The notes: generated by a model not told the origin, from the letters alone. A DNA stretch of 64,000 nt from Picosynechococcus sp. PCC 7002 (GCF_963860125.1 NZ_CAWLFA010000001.1:2728001-2792000); one strand, 5' to 3'; counted from the first letter of the stretch, positions 1 to 9,556 are shown. A program made the numbers and translations.

Positions 1-112
1 AGGCTTCATCGCCATTGTCCGCCAGGCTGACCTCTAGGCTCATTTTTTCCAGGAGTGCCCGGACAAGGGTTTGTTCCGATTTAGAATCATCAACAACTAA
101 AACTTTTTTCAT
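1..112 (-). CDS. CheY-like response regulator (partial, 5' part)
   Basis: The minus-strand frame starts with ATG at 112 and runs off the left edge, so only about 37 residues are visible. They begin MKKVLVVDDSKSEQ, the first beta strand and acidic pair of a receiver domain, where the two aspartates bind Mg2+ next to the phosphoacceptor. The gene lies 77 bp downstream of the PatA-type regulator on the same strand. Together they resemble the pilG-pilH order of cyanobacterial pilus and phototaxis operons, in which a short CheY-like protein follows a PATAN-REC protein. The phosphoacceptor itself lies outside the window. Confidence 0.8.
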   Translation of the reverse strand, partial: MKKVLVVDDSKSEQTLVRALLEKMSLEVSLADNGDEA

Positions 113-189
113 CTTATTTTCTTGATCAGTGTTAGAACTTGGCGCAATTTATTCTGAAAATTGAGTTTAGAGATTATGAAATACAACCT

Positions 190-1323
190 CTAGGGCGTAG
201 ATTGCGCTGATGTTTGCTCCACATAGGACTGCACCATCCGTATCAAATCCTGGGGATTGAACGGTTTAGCGATGTAGTCAGAAGCCCCCACCATCTTGGC
301 ACGGAGGCGATCAATAATTCCATCGCGCCCCGTAAGCATCACCACGGGAATATCCCTAAGCATTTCGGATTGGTTAAACAGGCGACAAAGCTCGTAACCA
401 TCGATTTCGGGCATGTTGATATCCATCAGAATTAGTTCTGGCCGTTGGCGAGCAAAGGTACTCAGAGATAAAGCAGGTTCAGTGACCCCGATAACCTCAA
501 AGCCACTGGCTTCTAGGGTCATTTTGACGACCCGTTGTATTGATTTGCTGTCATCAATACAGGCAATGCGGGGTTTGGGTTTTTGGGGAACGCCCGCATA
601 GGGAATAACTTCAATCAAGCCTGTTTTGACGAGGGGATGGAAGAGTTGGCTGAGTTCGAGGGTGGAACGGCGGGTGTGGTGACTCAGCTCATAGAGGGTG
701 ACTTGTTGGTCGAGGGGCTCCCGGAGGCTTTCCATAAATTGATAGTCCTGGAGGTTTAGCCAGGAGCGGCTCCGGATTTCACGGAAATCTTTGACTTGTA
801 GGCGCTGGAAAGGGGAAGCGATTTCGGGGCGGAGTTGTACCCATTGGCGAACGGTCGGCTGGATTGGGCGCACCATTTCCTTGAGGGACAGGGACAGCAA
901 CAGGGGATCTAAATTAAGGGCGCGTTCAAATTTAATGGCAGCGCGGGGCAGGGATAAAAACTGGGCGATCGCCTCTTGGGTCGTAAAAAATAAAACTTGG
1001 CGGACTTGCTGGAGGGATAATTTTCCAGCTTTCCAAATTTGACAAATGTAATCATAATCTTGGGAAAAGCTATCTCCCATGGGAAATTTCGCTTTCGGAA
1101 ACAGTTGCCCCAAAAGATACGTTAAGCGCTCCCGTTTGCCCATACCACTGGTGGCAAAATGCAGCTTCCCGCCCCCAAAATAAAGCTGCCAAAATACCGA
1201 TTCATCTAAGGGATCGTAAATGGTCATGGTCCCCGACATTTGCCGTTGGATCAGGGATTGGAGGACTTGGCCCGGAATCACAACGTTTTTGGTGATGGCA
1301 TCTTGCACTTTCATATGAAACAC
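190..1323 (-). CDS. PatA-type response regulator (PATAN plus receiver), PilG-like
   Basis: The protein has 377 residues. The N-terminal third is a DUF4388/PATAN-type domain (SGTMTIYDP, then WQLYFGGGKLHFATSG), followed by a helical middle. A C-terminal receiver domain spans about 251-370, with the acidic pair D257/D258, phosphoacceptor D301 in LMDINMP, T331 and K353 in AKPF. PATAN-receiver proteins act in cyanobacterial phototaxis, pilus and heterocyst pathways as outputs of Che-like kinases. The listed start is GTG; an ATG three codons in (1314) is an equally good start. It precedes a CheY-like gene on the same strand, so a pil/che-type operon continuing past the left edge is likely. The 480-bp stretch upstream is empty. 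Confidence 0.85.
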   Translation of the reverse strand: MFHMKVQDAITKNVVIPGQVLQSLIQRQMSGTMTIYDPLDESVFWQLYFGGGKLHFATSGMGKRERLTYLLGQLFPKAKFPMGDSFSQDYDYICQIWKAGKLSLQQVRQVLFFTTQEAIAQFLSLPRAAIKFERALNLDPLLLSLSLKEMVRPIQPTVRQWVQLRPEIASPFQRLQVKDFREIRSRSWLNLQDYQFMESLREPLDQQVTLYELSHHTRRSTLELSQLFHPLVKTGLIEVIPYAGVPQKPKPRIACIDDSKSIQRVVKMTLEASGFEVIGVTEPALSLSTFARQRPELILMDINMPEIDGYELCRLFNQSEMLRDIPVVMLTGRDGIIDRLRAKMVGASDYIAKPFNPQDLIRMVQSYVEQTSAQSTP

Positions 1324-1803
1324 ACTAGCGGGAATTGATTTGAAGAGGGTTTAGCGCCTTTGGTCTTTACCCATGGCTGGGAAACATGGATCGGGAGGGT
1401 AGTGGGTAAGCGCAGCGACAAAATTATGTCAGGGGCAATTTATTCTAGATCGACTTTATCGCCTGAAAAATATGGATTTCATAGTTTTATCGGGTTGCCT
1501 GGTGACTAGGCTCAAACCGCAGTACAAAAAGCTTGAATAAATGGGGCTAGGGCAAGATTGAAAATTCATGGTGCTTGGGGGCAACTCTATTAGTTAATCT
1601 GAGCAATACTAATGCTACAGAAAGAGATTATTTTCTTACCATAAAGACTTGGTTAAAAGTAGTATGTTTAGCTACGAAAAGACTTTGACCCCACCGATCT
1701 TGACACCCCATTAATATGTTTCAAACCTAGATATAGCAAGGAATTTCAGGATTTTTACCTTGTGCTGTTCCAATGGTGTCTAAATTGAAATTGGGGGAGC
1801 CTC
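1324..1803. other. Non-coding gap of 480 bp
   Basis: This is the leader of the PatA-type gene and the 3' flank of the AarF/UbiB gene, both on the minus strand. It has no convincing reading frame, tRNA or strong hairpin, and no HIP1 site. A long 5' leader for the regulator operon is the simplest reading. Confidence 0.5.
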
Positions 1804-3471
1804 TTAACGACGGATTAAGTGATCGAGGCGTTCTTGGATGAGCAGTTGGAGGAGGGCGCGGAGGGTTTGGAGGCCAAAGAAAAATACGGTAAGGGCGATC
1901 GCCCCGATGAGGAAGAGAGAGGCCGCCTGACTCCAGACTAAAATACCGACCACACTGCTAAAACCCCAGAGGATGCCATACATCATGGTTTTGATCGCGA
2001 GGTAGATTCGGCGCAATTGGCGATCGCCTTCAACGGATTTAACGCGAAATTGCAGTTCCCCTAACTCGATGCGTGATTCGAGGCGTTTAATGGCCATTTC
2101 GGTGCGGCTGGGTTTCTGGAATTGGTACAGGACAAATTCTTTAGTCTGTTGAGCGAGGCTCCCCAGGCGATTTTCCCCAGGTTTGTGACTCACGGCCAAG
2201 CTACGAATAAATGGTTGGGCCGCCGCCATGAGATTGTATTGGGGGTCGAGGGCGCGGGCAATGCCATCGAGGGTGGTGAGAGCCTTGATGATAAAAGTCA
2301 TTTGGGGCGGCAGACGAAACGGTTGCTGCTCAAACATCAGGTAGAGCTCGTTACTAATCTGCTCAAATTCCTGGAGATCAATGGGGCGATCGCGAAACCG
2401 ATCCAAAAGAAACGCGATCATCCGTTTCACCGGGGTCATATCTGCCATCGGCTCGATGAGGCCCATGTAAACCAGAGTTTCGACCACCTCGTCCGTATCC
2501 TTGCGCAGCACCGCAAAAAACGTACGCATCATCTGGGTTTTTTCCATGGATTTGACTTCGGTCATCGTGCCGAAATCATAGAAAATCAGCTTCCCTGTGG
2601 CATCGACGGCCATATTGCCGGGGTGGGGATCGGACTGAAAAAAGCCATCCTGGAGCAGTTGTTTGAGGTAAGAAGAAATGCCGAGGCTGATCACATGGTC
2701 TGGGTCAATATTGCTCGCTTCGAGGGCGGCCCGGTCGTCAATTTTAATGCCCGGTAAATATTCGAGGGTTAAGACCTTGCGGGTGGTGTATTGCCAATAA
2801 ACCTTGGGCACGAGAATTTGCTGATCGTCGGCGAAATTTTGCCGGAAATGATCGCCATTTTTCCCTTCATGGATGTAGTCAATTTCTTGGTAGAGAAGCT
2901 CGAAAAATTCCCGGTAAATCTGATTGAGATTGTATTTTTTGAGGTCTTTTAAAAAATAACTGGCCCAATGCAAAAGTTTTTCGAGGACTTGCATATCCAC
3001 TTGGAACAGACGACTCAGGCCGGGGCGCTGGACTTTTACGGCTACTTCTTCGCCGCTGTAGAGGGTAGCCCGGTGCACTTGGCCCAGGCTAGCGGAGGCG
3101 AGGGGCTCTAGTTCAAAATCCTTAAAGAGGGCGTAGATGGATTTGTTAAATTCTTGCTCGATGACGGCGATCGCCGCTTGACCCTTAAATGGGGGCACCC
3201 GGTCTTGGAGTTGGCTCAGTTCCTCGATGTATTCGATGGGAAATAGATCCGGGCGGGTTGACATGGCCTGGCCAATTTTGATGAAGGTCGGCCCCAGATC
3301 CAGGAGGTGATTCACGAGCCAGCGGGCTTGGCGATGGCGTTTGCGGGCAGGGTTGCCACCGGGGAGTCGGTCTTTGCCCAGCCGGAAGATAAACTGGGCG
3401 GCCACGGTAAAGATTTCCAGTTGCCGTTGCCTGAGACTCAGTTTGCGCCGTTGCCAGCGGGGAGTTTTCAC
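1804..3471 (-). CDS. AarF/UbiB (ABC1) family atypical kinase
   Basis: The protein has 555 residues and a GTG start. The KxGQ motif of the ABC1/UbiB family is visible at 65-68 (FIKIGQAMSTRPDLFP). It is followed by the alanine-rich loop with SLGQVHRA, the VAVKVQRPG lysine strand, and the DFGTM metal-binding motif near residue 275. Two hydrophobic segments at about 500-545 form a membrane anchor. Family members support quinone and prenyl-lipid metabolism in thylakoids and plastoglobules; the exact substrate cannot be read from sequence. It lies 49 bp downstream of the prepilin peptidase gene on the same strand, so co-transcription is possible, although no functional link is known. Confidence 0.88.
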   Translation of the reverse strand: MKTPRWQRRKLSLRQRQLEIFTVAAQFIFRLGKDRLPGGNPARKRHRQARWLVNHLLDLGPTFIKIGQAMSTRPDLFPIEYIEELSQLQDRVPPFKGQAAIAVIEQEFNKSIYALFKDFELEPLASASLGQVHRATLYSGEEVAVKVQRPGLSRLFQVDMQVLEKLLHWASYFLKDLKKYNLNQIYREFFELLYQEIDYIHEGKNGDHFRQNFADDQQILVPKVYWQYTTRKVLTLEYLPGIKIDDRAALEASNIDPDHVISLGISSYLKQLLQDGFFQSDPHPGNMAVDATGKLIFYDFGTMTEVKSMEKTQMMRTFFAVLRKDTDEVVETLVYMGLIEPMADMTPVKRMIAFLLDRFRDRPIDLQEFEQISNELYLMFEQQPFRLPPQMTFIIKALTTLDGIARALDPQYNLMAAAQPFIRSLAVSHKPGENRLGSLAQQTKEFVLYQFQKPSRTEMAIKRLESRIELGELQFRVKSVEGDRQLRRIYLAIKTMMYGILWGFSSVVGILVWSQAASLFLIGAIALTVFFFGLQTLRALLQLLIQERLDHLIRR

Positions 3472-3520
3472 GATTGGTATTGCCCTAGATTTCGACCATC
3501 CCTCATCATACAGAAAAGCT

Positions 3521-4348
3521 TCAACCCAAAAACGCGTTTAGGTAGAGTTCGATCAGGCGATCGCCCCAAAACAGACTAATGATTGCCCCTAAGGCAAGAA
3601 ACGGCCCAAAGGGTAAATGTTGACCCCGCTGGTGTTTGCCGAGGCCCATGGCCCCACCAATAATCATCGTGCCCAGGGCGCAGGCCAAAATTACCGTTAA
3701 GAGGACGTTTTGCCAACCCAGCCAAGCGCCAATCATCGCCAAAAGTTTCGGATCGCCGCCCCCCATGGCCTCTTGACCCAGCACCGCCGAACCAATGACA
3801 CCAATGCCATCGAGTAGCCAAAGCCCCAATACCGCCGCCCCAATGCCACCCATTAGCCCATAGATCGCGCCAGGGAAGCCATTCGCCTGGAAACCCAGCC
3901 CCATCTGGAAGAGGAGACCGAGTACGAGGCCCGATTGGGTTAAGGGGTTGGGCAGGGTAAAAGTGTCGTAATCAATGAGGGCCAGGGCCACTAACCAAAA
4001 CAATAGGGTAAAGGCGGCGATCGCCTCTAGGGTTAGTCCAAATTGAACCACTGTGGCAACACAGAGCAAGCCCATCAGCGTTTCGACGAGGGGATACCGG
4101 GCGGCAATGGGCGTTTTACACCAGTGACATTTGCCCCCCAACAGGAGCCAACCCAACACCGGAATATTTTCCTGCGCCCCTAGTTGGTGGCCACAGTGGG
4201 GACAGCGGGAGGGGGGATGTGCCAGGGATAAACCCGCTGGCAGCCGATAAACCACCACGTTGAGGAAACTGCCGAAACAGGCTCCCCAGATGAATAGAAA
4301 AATAAAGGCGATCGCCAGTAAACCGGACTGTTGTAAAAGCGCGAGCAT
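3521..4348 (-). CDS. pilD: Type IV prepilin peptidase / N-methyltransferase PilD
   Basis: This membrane aspartic protease cleaves and N-methylates type IV prepilins. All hallmarks are visible, numbered from the ATG at 4348: an N-terminal helix, the zinc-binding cysteines C49/C52 (CPHC) and C74/C77 (CHWC) in the cytosolic loop, the first catalytic aspartate around 126-128 (LIDYDTF), and the second in GGGDPK (D199). About eight membrane segments fill the remainder. The open frame begins five codons earlier with TTG (4363), but the ATG gives the normal 275-residue protein. Upstream on the same strand is the SLH gene; downstream is the AarF/UbiB gene. Confidence 0.95.
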   Translation of the reverse strand: MLALLQQSGLLAIAFIFLFIWGACFGSFLNVVVYRLPAGLSLAHPPSRCPHCGHQLGAQENIPVLGWLLLGGKCHWCKTPIAARYPLVETLMGLLCVATVVQFGLTLEAIAAFTLLFWLVALALIDYDTFTLPNPLTQSGLVLGLLFQMGLGFQANGFPGAIYGLMGGIGAAVLGLWLLDGIGVIGSAVLGQEAMGGGDPKLLAMIGAWLGWQNVLLTVILACALGTMIIGGAMGLGKHQRGQHLPFGPFLALGAIISLFWGDRLIELYLNAFLG

Positions 4349-4436
4349 GGTGATGTCTCTCAAACCCTAGCCAACCAGCCCCATTATCCCCTTAGGCGAT
4401 CGCCAAATTTTCAAAAACCCTAAAACAATCTTTTTC

Positions 4437-5693
4437 CTAGGGATTGACCTGAAGAATCAAGTCATTGGCCAAGGTGAGATCGAGATCCGTATTGGTTTCT
4501 ACGACCAACAGATCCACTCGATCAAGACCCAAAAATTGGGGGATCAAGGTGGCGAGGATGCCAGCGCCAGCACCAATTAAGAGTTCCTCTGTGGCGATCG
4601 CCCGGTCTCCAGTAATGGCGGCGATCGCGGCGGCGGCCCCCGTACCTAAGGCCGCATTTCTCAACAAATTGCCCACATCAGTGCCCCGACGCACACTCTC
4701 CGTATCTGTGATCACCTGGGAGGCCGCGTTGATATTGTACATTTGGCCGTTGGGTAACTCTAGGCGTTGGGCGACAAAGCGCGTCCCATTTCCTGACGGT
4801 CGGAACTCCCCTTGAATTTCACTGCCCTGGGGAATCAGCACTATCCCCTGGGTATTGACAATATTGGCATCCACCGTGAGGGTCACCGGTAAAATTTCAT
4901 CTTGGGTTAAGAGAATTTTGTCAGCGGTGTAACTAATCGGAATAATCGTGCCCGCTGTGATGCGATAGTCCACAGCCACCACATCCTGGGTAACGATATA
5001 AGGGGAATTTAGTGCCTGTACCTGACCCTGGGAAAAGAGAGCCTGATAAATAAACGCGGCCACCTCAGCCCGTGTGGCATTGCGCTTGGGATTGAGTTGT
5101 TGCAAATTGGCATAGTTCACCACCATTTTTTGTTCTGTCGCGGCGGCAATGGGGCTCCGGGCAAAATCAGCAATATTCGCTGCATCCTGGTAATAGCCGA
5201 GGGTGGTATTGATGTTGTTACGGGCTGAATAATTTAAACCATTGGCTAGGGCGACTAAAACCTGCTCCCGGGGAATATTTTGTTCGGGGCGGAAAACCTG
5301 ACCTGGATATCCCGAAAGAAAGCCCATCTCGTAGGCATTATTAATCGCATTAAAAGCCCAATAGCTGCTGGGGACATCCACAAAATTAATCGCATTGCGG
5401 TCTTGGCTCTTGGGGAGGGCTTTCTGCACCATGGCCGCAAATTGAGCACGGGTCACAGGCGCATCGGGCCGAAAAGAACCATCAGGAAAACCGGCAATGA
5501 TCCCCCGGTTCACCAATTCATTAATAAAGCCTGTGGCCCAATAGTTACTCGGAACATCTGGAAATTGGCTTGTTTGGGCCACCACCGCTGCGGGTTGCAG
5601 CAACGATCCCTGGAAGGGTAATGTACTTCCTAGTCCGAGGGATAAGGCTAAAAGAAGAGCGGTGGATTGCTGGGTTCGCTTCATAGAAGGCAT
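4437..5693 (-). CDS. Exported protein with S-layer homology domains
   Basis: The protein has 418 residues. A signal peptide covers about 1-40 (hydrophobic core, then AVVAQTS). Three SLH repeats follow at roughly 43-85, 102-145 and 170-215, with the typical FPDVPSNYWA / FVDVPSSYWA starts and TRAQFAAMVQKAL / TRAEVAAFIYQAL ends. The C-terminal 200 residues form a beta-rich domain plus a glycine/alanine-rich hydrophobic stretch (about 345-385). SLH domains anchor proteins to peptidoglycan-linked polysaccharide at the cell surface. It is shorter than the usual OprB-type SLH porins and lacks a full barrel. The start may be the ATG at 5693 or the one at codon 4. Confidence 0.85.
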   Translation of the reverse strand: MPSMKRTQQSTALLLALSLGLGSTLPFQGSLLQPAAVVAQTSQFPDVPSNYWATGFINELVNRGIIAGFPDGSFRPDAPVTRAQFAAMVQKALPKSQDRNAINFVDVPSSYWAFNAINNAYEMGFLSGYPGQVFRPEQNIPREQVLVALANGLNYSARNNINTTLGYYQDAANIADFARSPIAAATEQKMVVNYANLQQLNPKRNATRAEVAAFIYQALFSQGQVQALNSPYIVTQDVVAVDYRITAGTIIPISYTADKILLTQDEILPVTLTVDANIVNTQGIVLIPQGSEIQGEFRPSGNGTRFVAQRLELPNGQMYNINAASQVITDTESVRRGTDVGNLLRNAALGTGAAAAIAAITGDRAIATEELLIGAGAGILATLIPQFLGLDRVDLLVVETNTDLDLTLANDLILQVNP

Positions 5694-6030
5694 ATTATTT
5701 TTCCTTGCGTTTCAGATTAGGGTGACTGCTTATTTTCAGGTTAGCGTTGTTACCGTCACTTCTCACTTAAAAAATGCTTAAATCAAATTATTTAAGCTAA
5801 ATTTACTAGGGTTTTAGACGACTTGTTCCCGTAAATGTTCCGCTGATTTTTTCGTTTTCAACTGCTTGGAAATGTTCTGAACAATAATGGGGATTGCTAA
5901 ATTTATGCAGGGATTATTGAAGACTAGCCCTGCTTAAAAAATGTTTCCAGCTAGTCAAAAGCAACATAAAAAGGCGATCGCCTTTGGATCGCCCGATAGT
6001 AATTTTGTGAAAATTTTGATTGTTGTGGGG
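5694..6030. other. Non-coding gap of 337 bp
   Basis: This gap holds the promoter region of the SLH gene and the 3' end of the prohibitin gene. It contains an inverted repeat with 8-bp arms (5776-5783 and 5790-5797, GCTTAAAT/ATTTAAGC), a hairpin with GCAGGG/CCCTGC arms (5907-5933), and the HIP1-centred palindrome listed as a terminator. The open plus-strand frame starting at 5941 is a shadow of the prohibitin gene. Confidence 0.5.
5968..5985 (-). terminator. HIP1-centred palindrome, probable terminator of the prohibitin gene
   Basis: The palindrome AAAGGCGATCGCCTTT reads on the minus strand as a 6-bp stem around GATC and runs directly into five T. It lies 45 bp after the stop of the prohibitin gene. 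The short loop makes it a modest candidate. Confidence 0.4.
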
Positions 6031-6873
6031 CTATTTCGGCATGTCGTTGAGATCAAAGATAAAGGGGGCACTGGAGCGTTGATCGCCCATGACGAGCACC
6101 TTAGGCATTTGTGCGCCTCCTTCTTTCCAGGCTTCGATGGCTTCTTTTTTGAGTACGAGGTCTCCCCCCTGGGCCTTGAGGGTTTCCGCGAGCAAGCGTT
6201 GGGCTTCGGCTTTCCCCTTGGCTCGGTTGATATCTGCCTGGGCCTGCTGTTCGGCTTCTTGGGCGACGTAGATAGCCCGCTGCGCCCGCTGTTCGGCGAT
6301 TTGTTTTTCTTCGACGGCGCGGGAAAATTCTGCGGAGAAGTTTAAATCAACGACGCTGGTGTCGAGGACAAGGATGCCATATTTTTCGAGGCGGGTTTCG
6401 AGGGCGGTATCAAAGTCATCCTTAAGTTCGGTGCGTTTGGTGATCGCTTCTTCGACGGTGCGCTTGGCGGCGGCAACCTTAAAGGATTCTTGGGTTTGGG
6501 GGGCAATAATTTTCGAGACGATATTTTGTAGGGTGCCCTGGGTACGTCGAATTTCGACGACTTTCACGGGATCGAGGCGGAAGTTAATGGCGAAACGGGC
6601 GGTCAAATCTTGCAAATCCTTGGTCGAGCTTTGGGCTGGGACTTCAAATTTTTGGACGGTCACGTCATAGACATCCACGCTGGCAATCAGAGGTGGTTTG
6701 AAATGAATTCCTTCTAGGAGAGCGCCGTCCTGGGCTTTCCCAAGAACGCTCAAGACACCGGCTTGGCCAGGATTAATGATGACAAACGCATTGAGCACGA
6801 TGAAAAATAACAGGGCGATCGCCACCCCAATCAGTGAAAGGGGAAAATTTTGGTTGGGAGTAATGTTACGCAC
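6031..6873 (-). CDS. Prohibitin-like SPFH/band 7 membrane protein
   Basis: The protein has 280 residues and a GTG start. There is one N-terminal membrane helix at about 13-35. An SPFH/band 7 domain follows (GQAGVLSVLGKAQD, then FEVPAQSSTKDLQDLT), and then an alanine/glutamate-rich coiled coil at about 190-240 (EEKQIAEQRAQRA). Length and order match bacterial and mitochondrial prohibitins, which assemble into large membrane rings. Cyanobacterial prohibitins are found in the plasma and thylakoid membranes; no essential role has been pinned down. It is transcribed divergently from the Rieske oxygenase gene, with 175 bp between them. Confidence 0.92.
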   Translation of the reverse strand: MRNITPNQNFPLSLIGVAIALLFFIVLNAFVIINPGQAGVLSVLGKAQDGALLEGIHFKPPLIASVDVYDVTVQKFEVPAQSSTKDLQDLTARFAINFRLDPVKVVEIRRTQGTLQNIVSKIIAPQTQESFKVAAAKRTVEEAITKRTELKDDFDTALETRLEKYGILVLDTSVVDLNFSAEFSRAVEEKQIAEQRAQRAIYVAQEAEQQAQADINRAKGKAEAQRLLAETLKAQGGDLVLKKEAIEAWKEGGAQMPKVLVMGDQRSSAPFIFDLNDMPK

Positions 6874-7048
6874 GCGGTTTTGGTCTCCAAATCAGTTCTA
6901 GCGGCTCGGTTTTCCATCCCATTGTAGTGAAGACGACCGGGAGGCAAGGGGCAAAACCCAAAGGCGATCGCCCCAAGGAAATGTAACAATTCGTTAAGCT
7001 AAAAGCACTGACCCCAATCATTCCGTCTGAAATTTCCTTTTCTAATCT

Positions 7049-8407
7049 ATGGTTGCAACGCCCCTCCCTGAACCCACTGCCGACACGACGCCTGCCTTCG
7101 ATTGGCATGAGGCTTGGTATCCGATCCATTTCGTGCAGGATCTCGACAAAACCAAACCCACCCGCTTCGTGCTGCTGGGGGAACCCCTCGTGATTTGGTG
7201 GCAGCCCAAAACCCAGCAATGGCAAGTCTTTAGCGATGTCTGTCCCCACCGCCTCGCGCCCCTATCCGAAGGTCGCATTGTCGATGGCTGTTTAGAATGC
7301 CCTTACCACGGTTGGCAATTTGCGGAGACGGGCGCCTGTACCAAAATTCCTTTCCAAGCCCCAGACGGTGAGGCCCACCACAGTCCCAGAGCCCAGGTAA
7401 AAACCTATGCCAGTTGCGTTAAACAAGGGTTGCTGTTTGTCTATGGGGGCGATCGCCACGAGGCAGCCCAAACGCCAATCCCGACGGTGCCCCAGTTAGA
7501 CCAACATCCAGGGGAATGGGTGATGGCCGATGTGTTTCGCGATATTCCCTACGACGCCACAACCCTCTTAGAAAATGTCCTAGATACGAGTCATGTGGCC
7601 TTTACCCACCACCCCCGGGTCGGTAACCGCAAAAATGCCAAGGAATTTATCCTCGATGTTTCTGAAGTAGAAAAAACAGGCTTCACGGGCAATTGGGAAG
7701 AAGGCCCCCGGCGTGGCACCCTCGGCTCCCAGAAAACAACCTTTTTTGCGCCGGCTGCCATGTGGCACGACATTCCCGAAAGTCCCTTTGGCCAGGTGAT
7801 GACCGTTGTCTACGCGACCCCCACCGAAAAAGGACGCTGCCGGGCGATTGTGCGACTCCCCTTCCGTTTTAAAGCAGCCATACCCCGACTCGCGTTTAAA
7901 TTTACTCCCCGATGGTTTTCCCATCTCAATCAAATGGGCATCCTTGAAGATGATCAAATCTTTTTGCATCTCCAGGAACGGGAATTAGCAAAATCGACCC
8001 AAAACTATGCCAAAACCTGTTATTTACCGACCAGTTCAGATTTGTTTGTGTTGGCCTATCGTCAATGGGTAGAACGGTATGGCGAACCTTTCCCAGACGA
8101 AGATTTTTCGCCCGCAGAACCACAACAAAGCCAATTGTTAGAGCGTTACCATTCCCACACCAAAAATTGCGCCAGTTGTACCCAGGCTCTTCATCGGATT
8201 CAGAAAGGGAAAAAAGGCGTCATTGGTTTGGGATTTCTCCTGTGGTTGGGTTTGCCCTTCGCGATTTTTTCTGGTTTGCCCACTTGGAGCCTTGGGGCGA
8301 TCGCCACGGTGATCATTGTCTTAGCGGGACTCTGGTGGCAACTCCATCGCCTAGAACGTCGATTTTTTGAAGGAGAATATCCCCCAACGCGAAACTATCA
8401 GGATTGA
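7049..8407 (+). CDS. Rieske oxygenase of the PaO/Lls1/Tic55 family
   Basis: The protein has 452 residues. The N-terminal Rieske [2Fe-2S] site is C65-H67 (CPHR) and C84-H87 (CPYHGW). The mononuclear iron site follows in ENVLDTSHVAFTHH, with D179, H182 and H187/H188. A CxxC motif (NCASC) lies near residue 375, and two membrane helices cover about 390-430. This layout is that of plant pheophorbide a oxygenase, Lls1, Tic55 and PTC52, and of their cyanobacterial relatives (cell death suppressor homologues). The C-terminal CxxC may allow thioredoxin control, as proposed for the plant proteins. The substrate in cyanobacteria is uncertain, though a chlorophyll-related compound is plausible. Confidence 0.88.
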   Translation: MVATPLPEPTADTTPAFDWHEAWYPIHFVQDLDKTKPTRFVLLGEPLVIWWQPKTQQWQVFSDVCPHRLAPLSEGRIVDGCLECPYHGWQFAETGACTKIPFQAPDGEAHHSPRAQVKTYASCVKQGLLFVYGGDRHEAAQTPIPTVPQLDQHPGEWVMADVFRDIPYDATTLLENVLDTSHVAFTHHPRVGNRKNAKEFILDVSEVEKTGFTGNWEEGPRRGTLGSQKTTFFAPAAMWHDIPESPFGQVMTVVYATPTEKGRCRAIVRLPFRFKAAIPRLAFKFTPRWFSHLNQMGILEDDQIFLHLQERELAKSTQNYAKTCYLPTSSDLFVLAYRQWVERYGEPFPDEDFSPAEPQQSQLLERYHSHTKNCASCTQALHRIQKGKKGVIGLGFLLWLGLPFAIFSGLPTWSLGAIATVIIVLAGLWWQLHRLERRFFEGEYPPTRNYQD

Positions 8408-8630
8408 TCAATACTTTTTTTAGGGAAAAATTTCTTGTAATCAGCCAGAAAACCTAGGTCACCTCCCCAAGAGCTGCCTATAATTCAGCTAGAGTCGGCT
8501 ATTCCGAGAAAATCTGCATTAGTTCTTGGCCTCAGCAACTATCTCTATCTAACGGACTTGTTTGCCCAAGACCCAACTGAAATTTATTTCGCGCACTACT
8601 TTTCCCTATCTTTTCCCTCTAAAAATCCCC

Positions 8631-9353
8631 ATGAAATCCACCTTACGGCCCCTGCTCTCTTGTTTACCCGTCCTCCTCGGCTTTTGGGTTGAGGGGGCGA
8701 TCGCCAATCCCCGCCCCACGGTTCCCACCACAACCCCTAGCGCCTACCCTGTGCTAGTGAGTCAAGTTCCAGTGGGACGACAGGTTGCCACCCAAAAAAC
8801 AACCTACGCCCCCAGCGAACCGATTATGGTGAACTACGCCAATCTACCGGGCAATTCTGGAGATTGGATTACCATCGTTCCGGCCAATGCCCCAGACAAT
8901 AGCTACGAAGAATGGTTTTATACCGATGGTCAGCGCTCTGGCTCCCGTCAATTCAAAGGTCTTGCTGCTGGCAGCTACGAAGTGCGGGTTTACCACAACT
9001 GGCCCAATGGCGGTTATGTCGTCCAGGATCGCTACCGTTTCACTGTCGGGACGCAAACGGTAACACCAATTAACAACCGTCATATCTCGACAAATAAGAC
9101 TGTCTACCAAGCCAATGAACCGATTATGGTGAACTATGCTAATCTCCCTGGTAATCGCCAGGATTGGATCACCATTGTTGCGGCCAATGCCCCTGATGAT
9201 AGCTACGGTGAATGGTTTTATACCCAAGGACAACGCTCTGGCTCCCGCCAATTCAGAGGTCTCGCCCCCGGCAACTATGAAGTACGGGTCTATTACAACT
9301 GGTCTGCGGGTGGTTATGTCGTCCAAGATCGTTATGCCTTTACAGTGCGCTAA
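8631..9353 (+). CDS. Exported protein with two tandem beta-sandwich repeats
   Basis: The protein has 240 residues from the ATG at 8631, which is followed by a clear signal peptide (hydrophobic LLSCLPVLLGFWV, AIAN cleavage region). The open frame extends 23 codons upstream, but that part would bury the signal peptide. The mature protein is two near-identical units of about 85 residues. Each has EPIMVNYANLPG, DWITIV.ANAPD, EWFYT.GQRSGSRQF, Y.VRVY.NW..GGYVVQDRY and FTV. The pattern resembles the SKICH-like fold found in exported and calcineurin-linked proteins, probably for ligand binding. No catalytic residues are obvious. It stands alone with its own promoter region. Confidence 0.75.
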   Translation: MKSTLRPLLSCLPVLLGFWVEGAIANPRPTVPTTTPSAYPVLVSQVPVGRQVATQKTTYAPSEPIMVNYANLPGNSGDWITIVPANAPDNSYEEWFYTDGQRSGSRQFKGLAAGSYEVRVYHNWPNGGYVVQDRYRFTVGTQTVTPINNRHISTNKTVYQANEPIMVNYANLPGNRQDWITIVAANAPDDSYGEWFYTQGQRSGSRQFRGLAPGNYEVRVYYNWSAGGYVVQDRYAFTVR

Positions 9354-9556
9354 CCAGCTATCAATCTAGGCCAAATTTAATTGATTCTTGTCTTCCAATG
9401 CTTAAGCTCCCCGATAGAAATATTCACCAAGCTTAAGCAGCGGAAGATTTTTTTAATCCTTGCTTATGAAGACGGCATCGAACAAATAAAATCGGCTTGG
9501 GTCTACACTCAGGCTAAACTTGCTTGTCTAGGATGGGCAAATTCGTTTTCCAACAC

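Noticed and set aside
2122..2757. Open plus-strand frame of 211 codons
   Set aside because: Antisense to the AarF/UbiB kinase; the composition is that of a reversed coding frame.
5941..6345. Open plus-strand frame of 134 codons
   Set aside because: Mostly antisense to the prohibitin gene, with low-complexity phenylalanine-rich product typical of a shadow frame.
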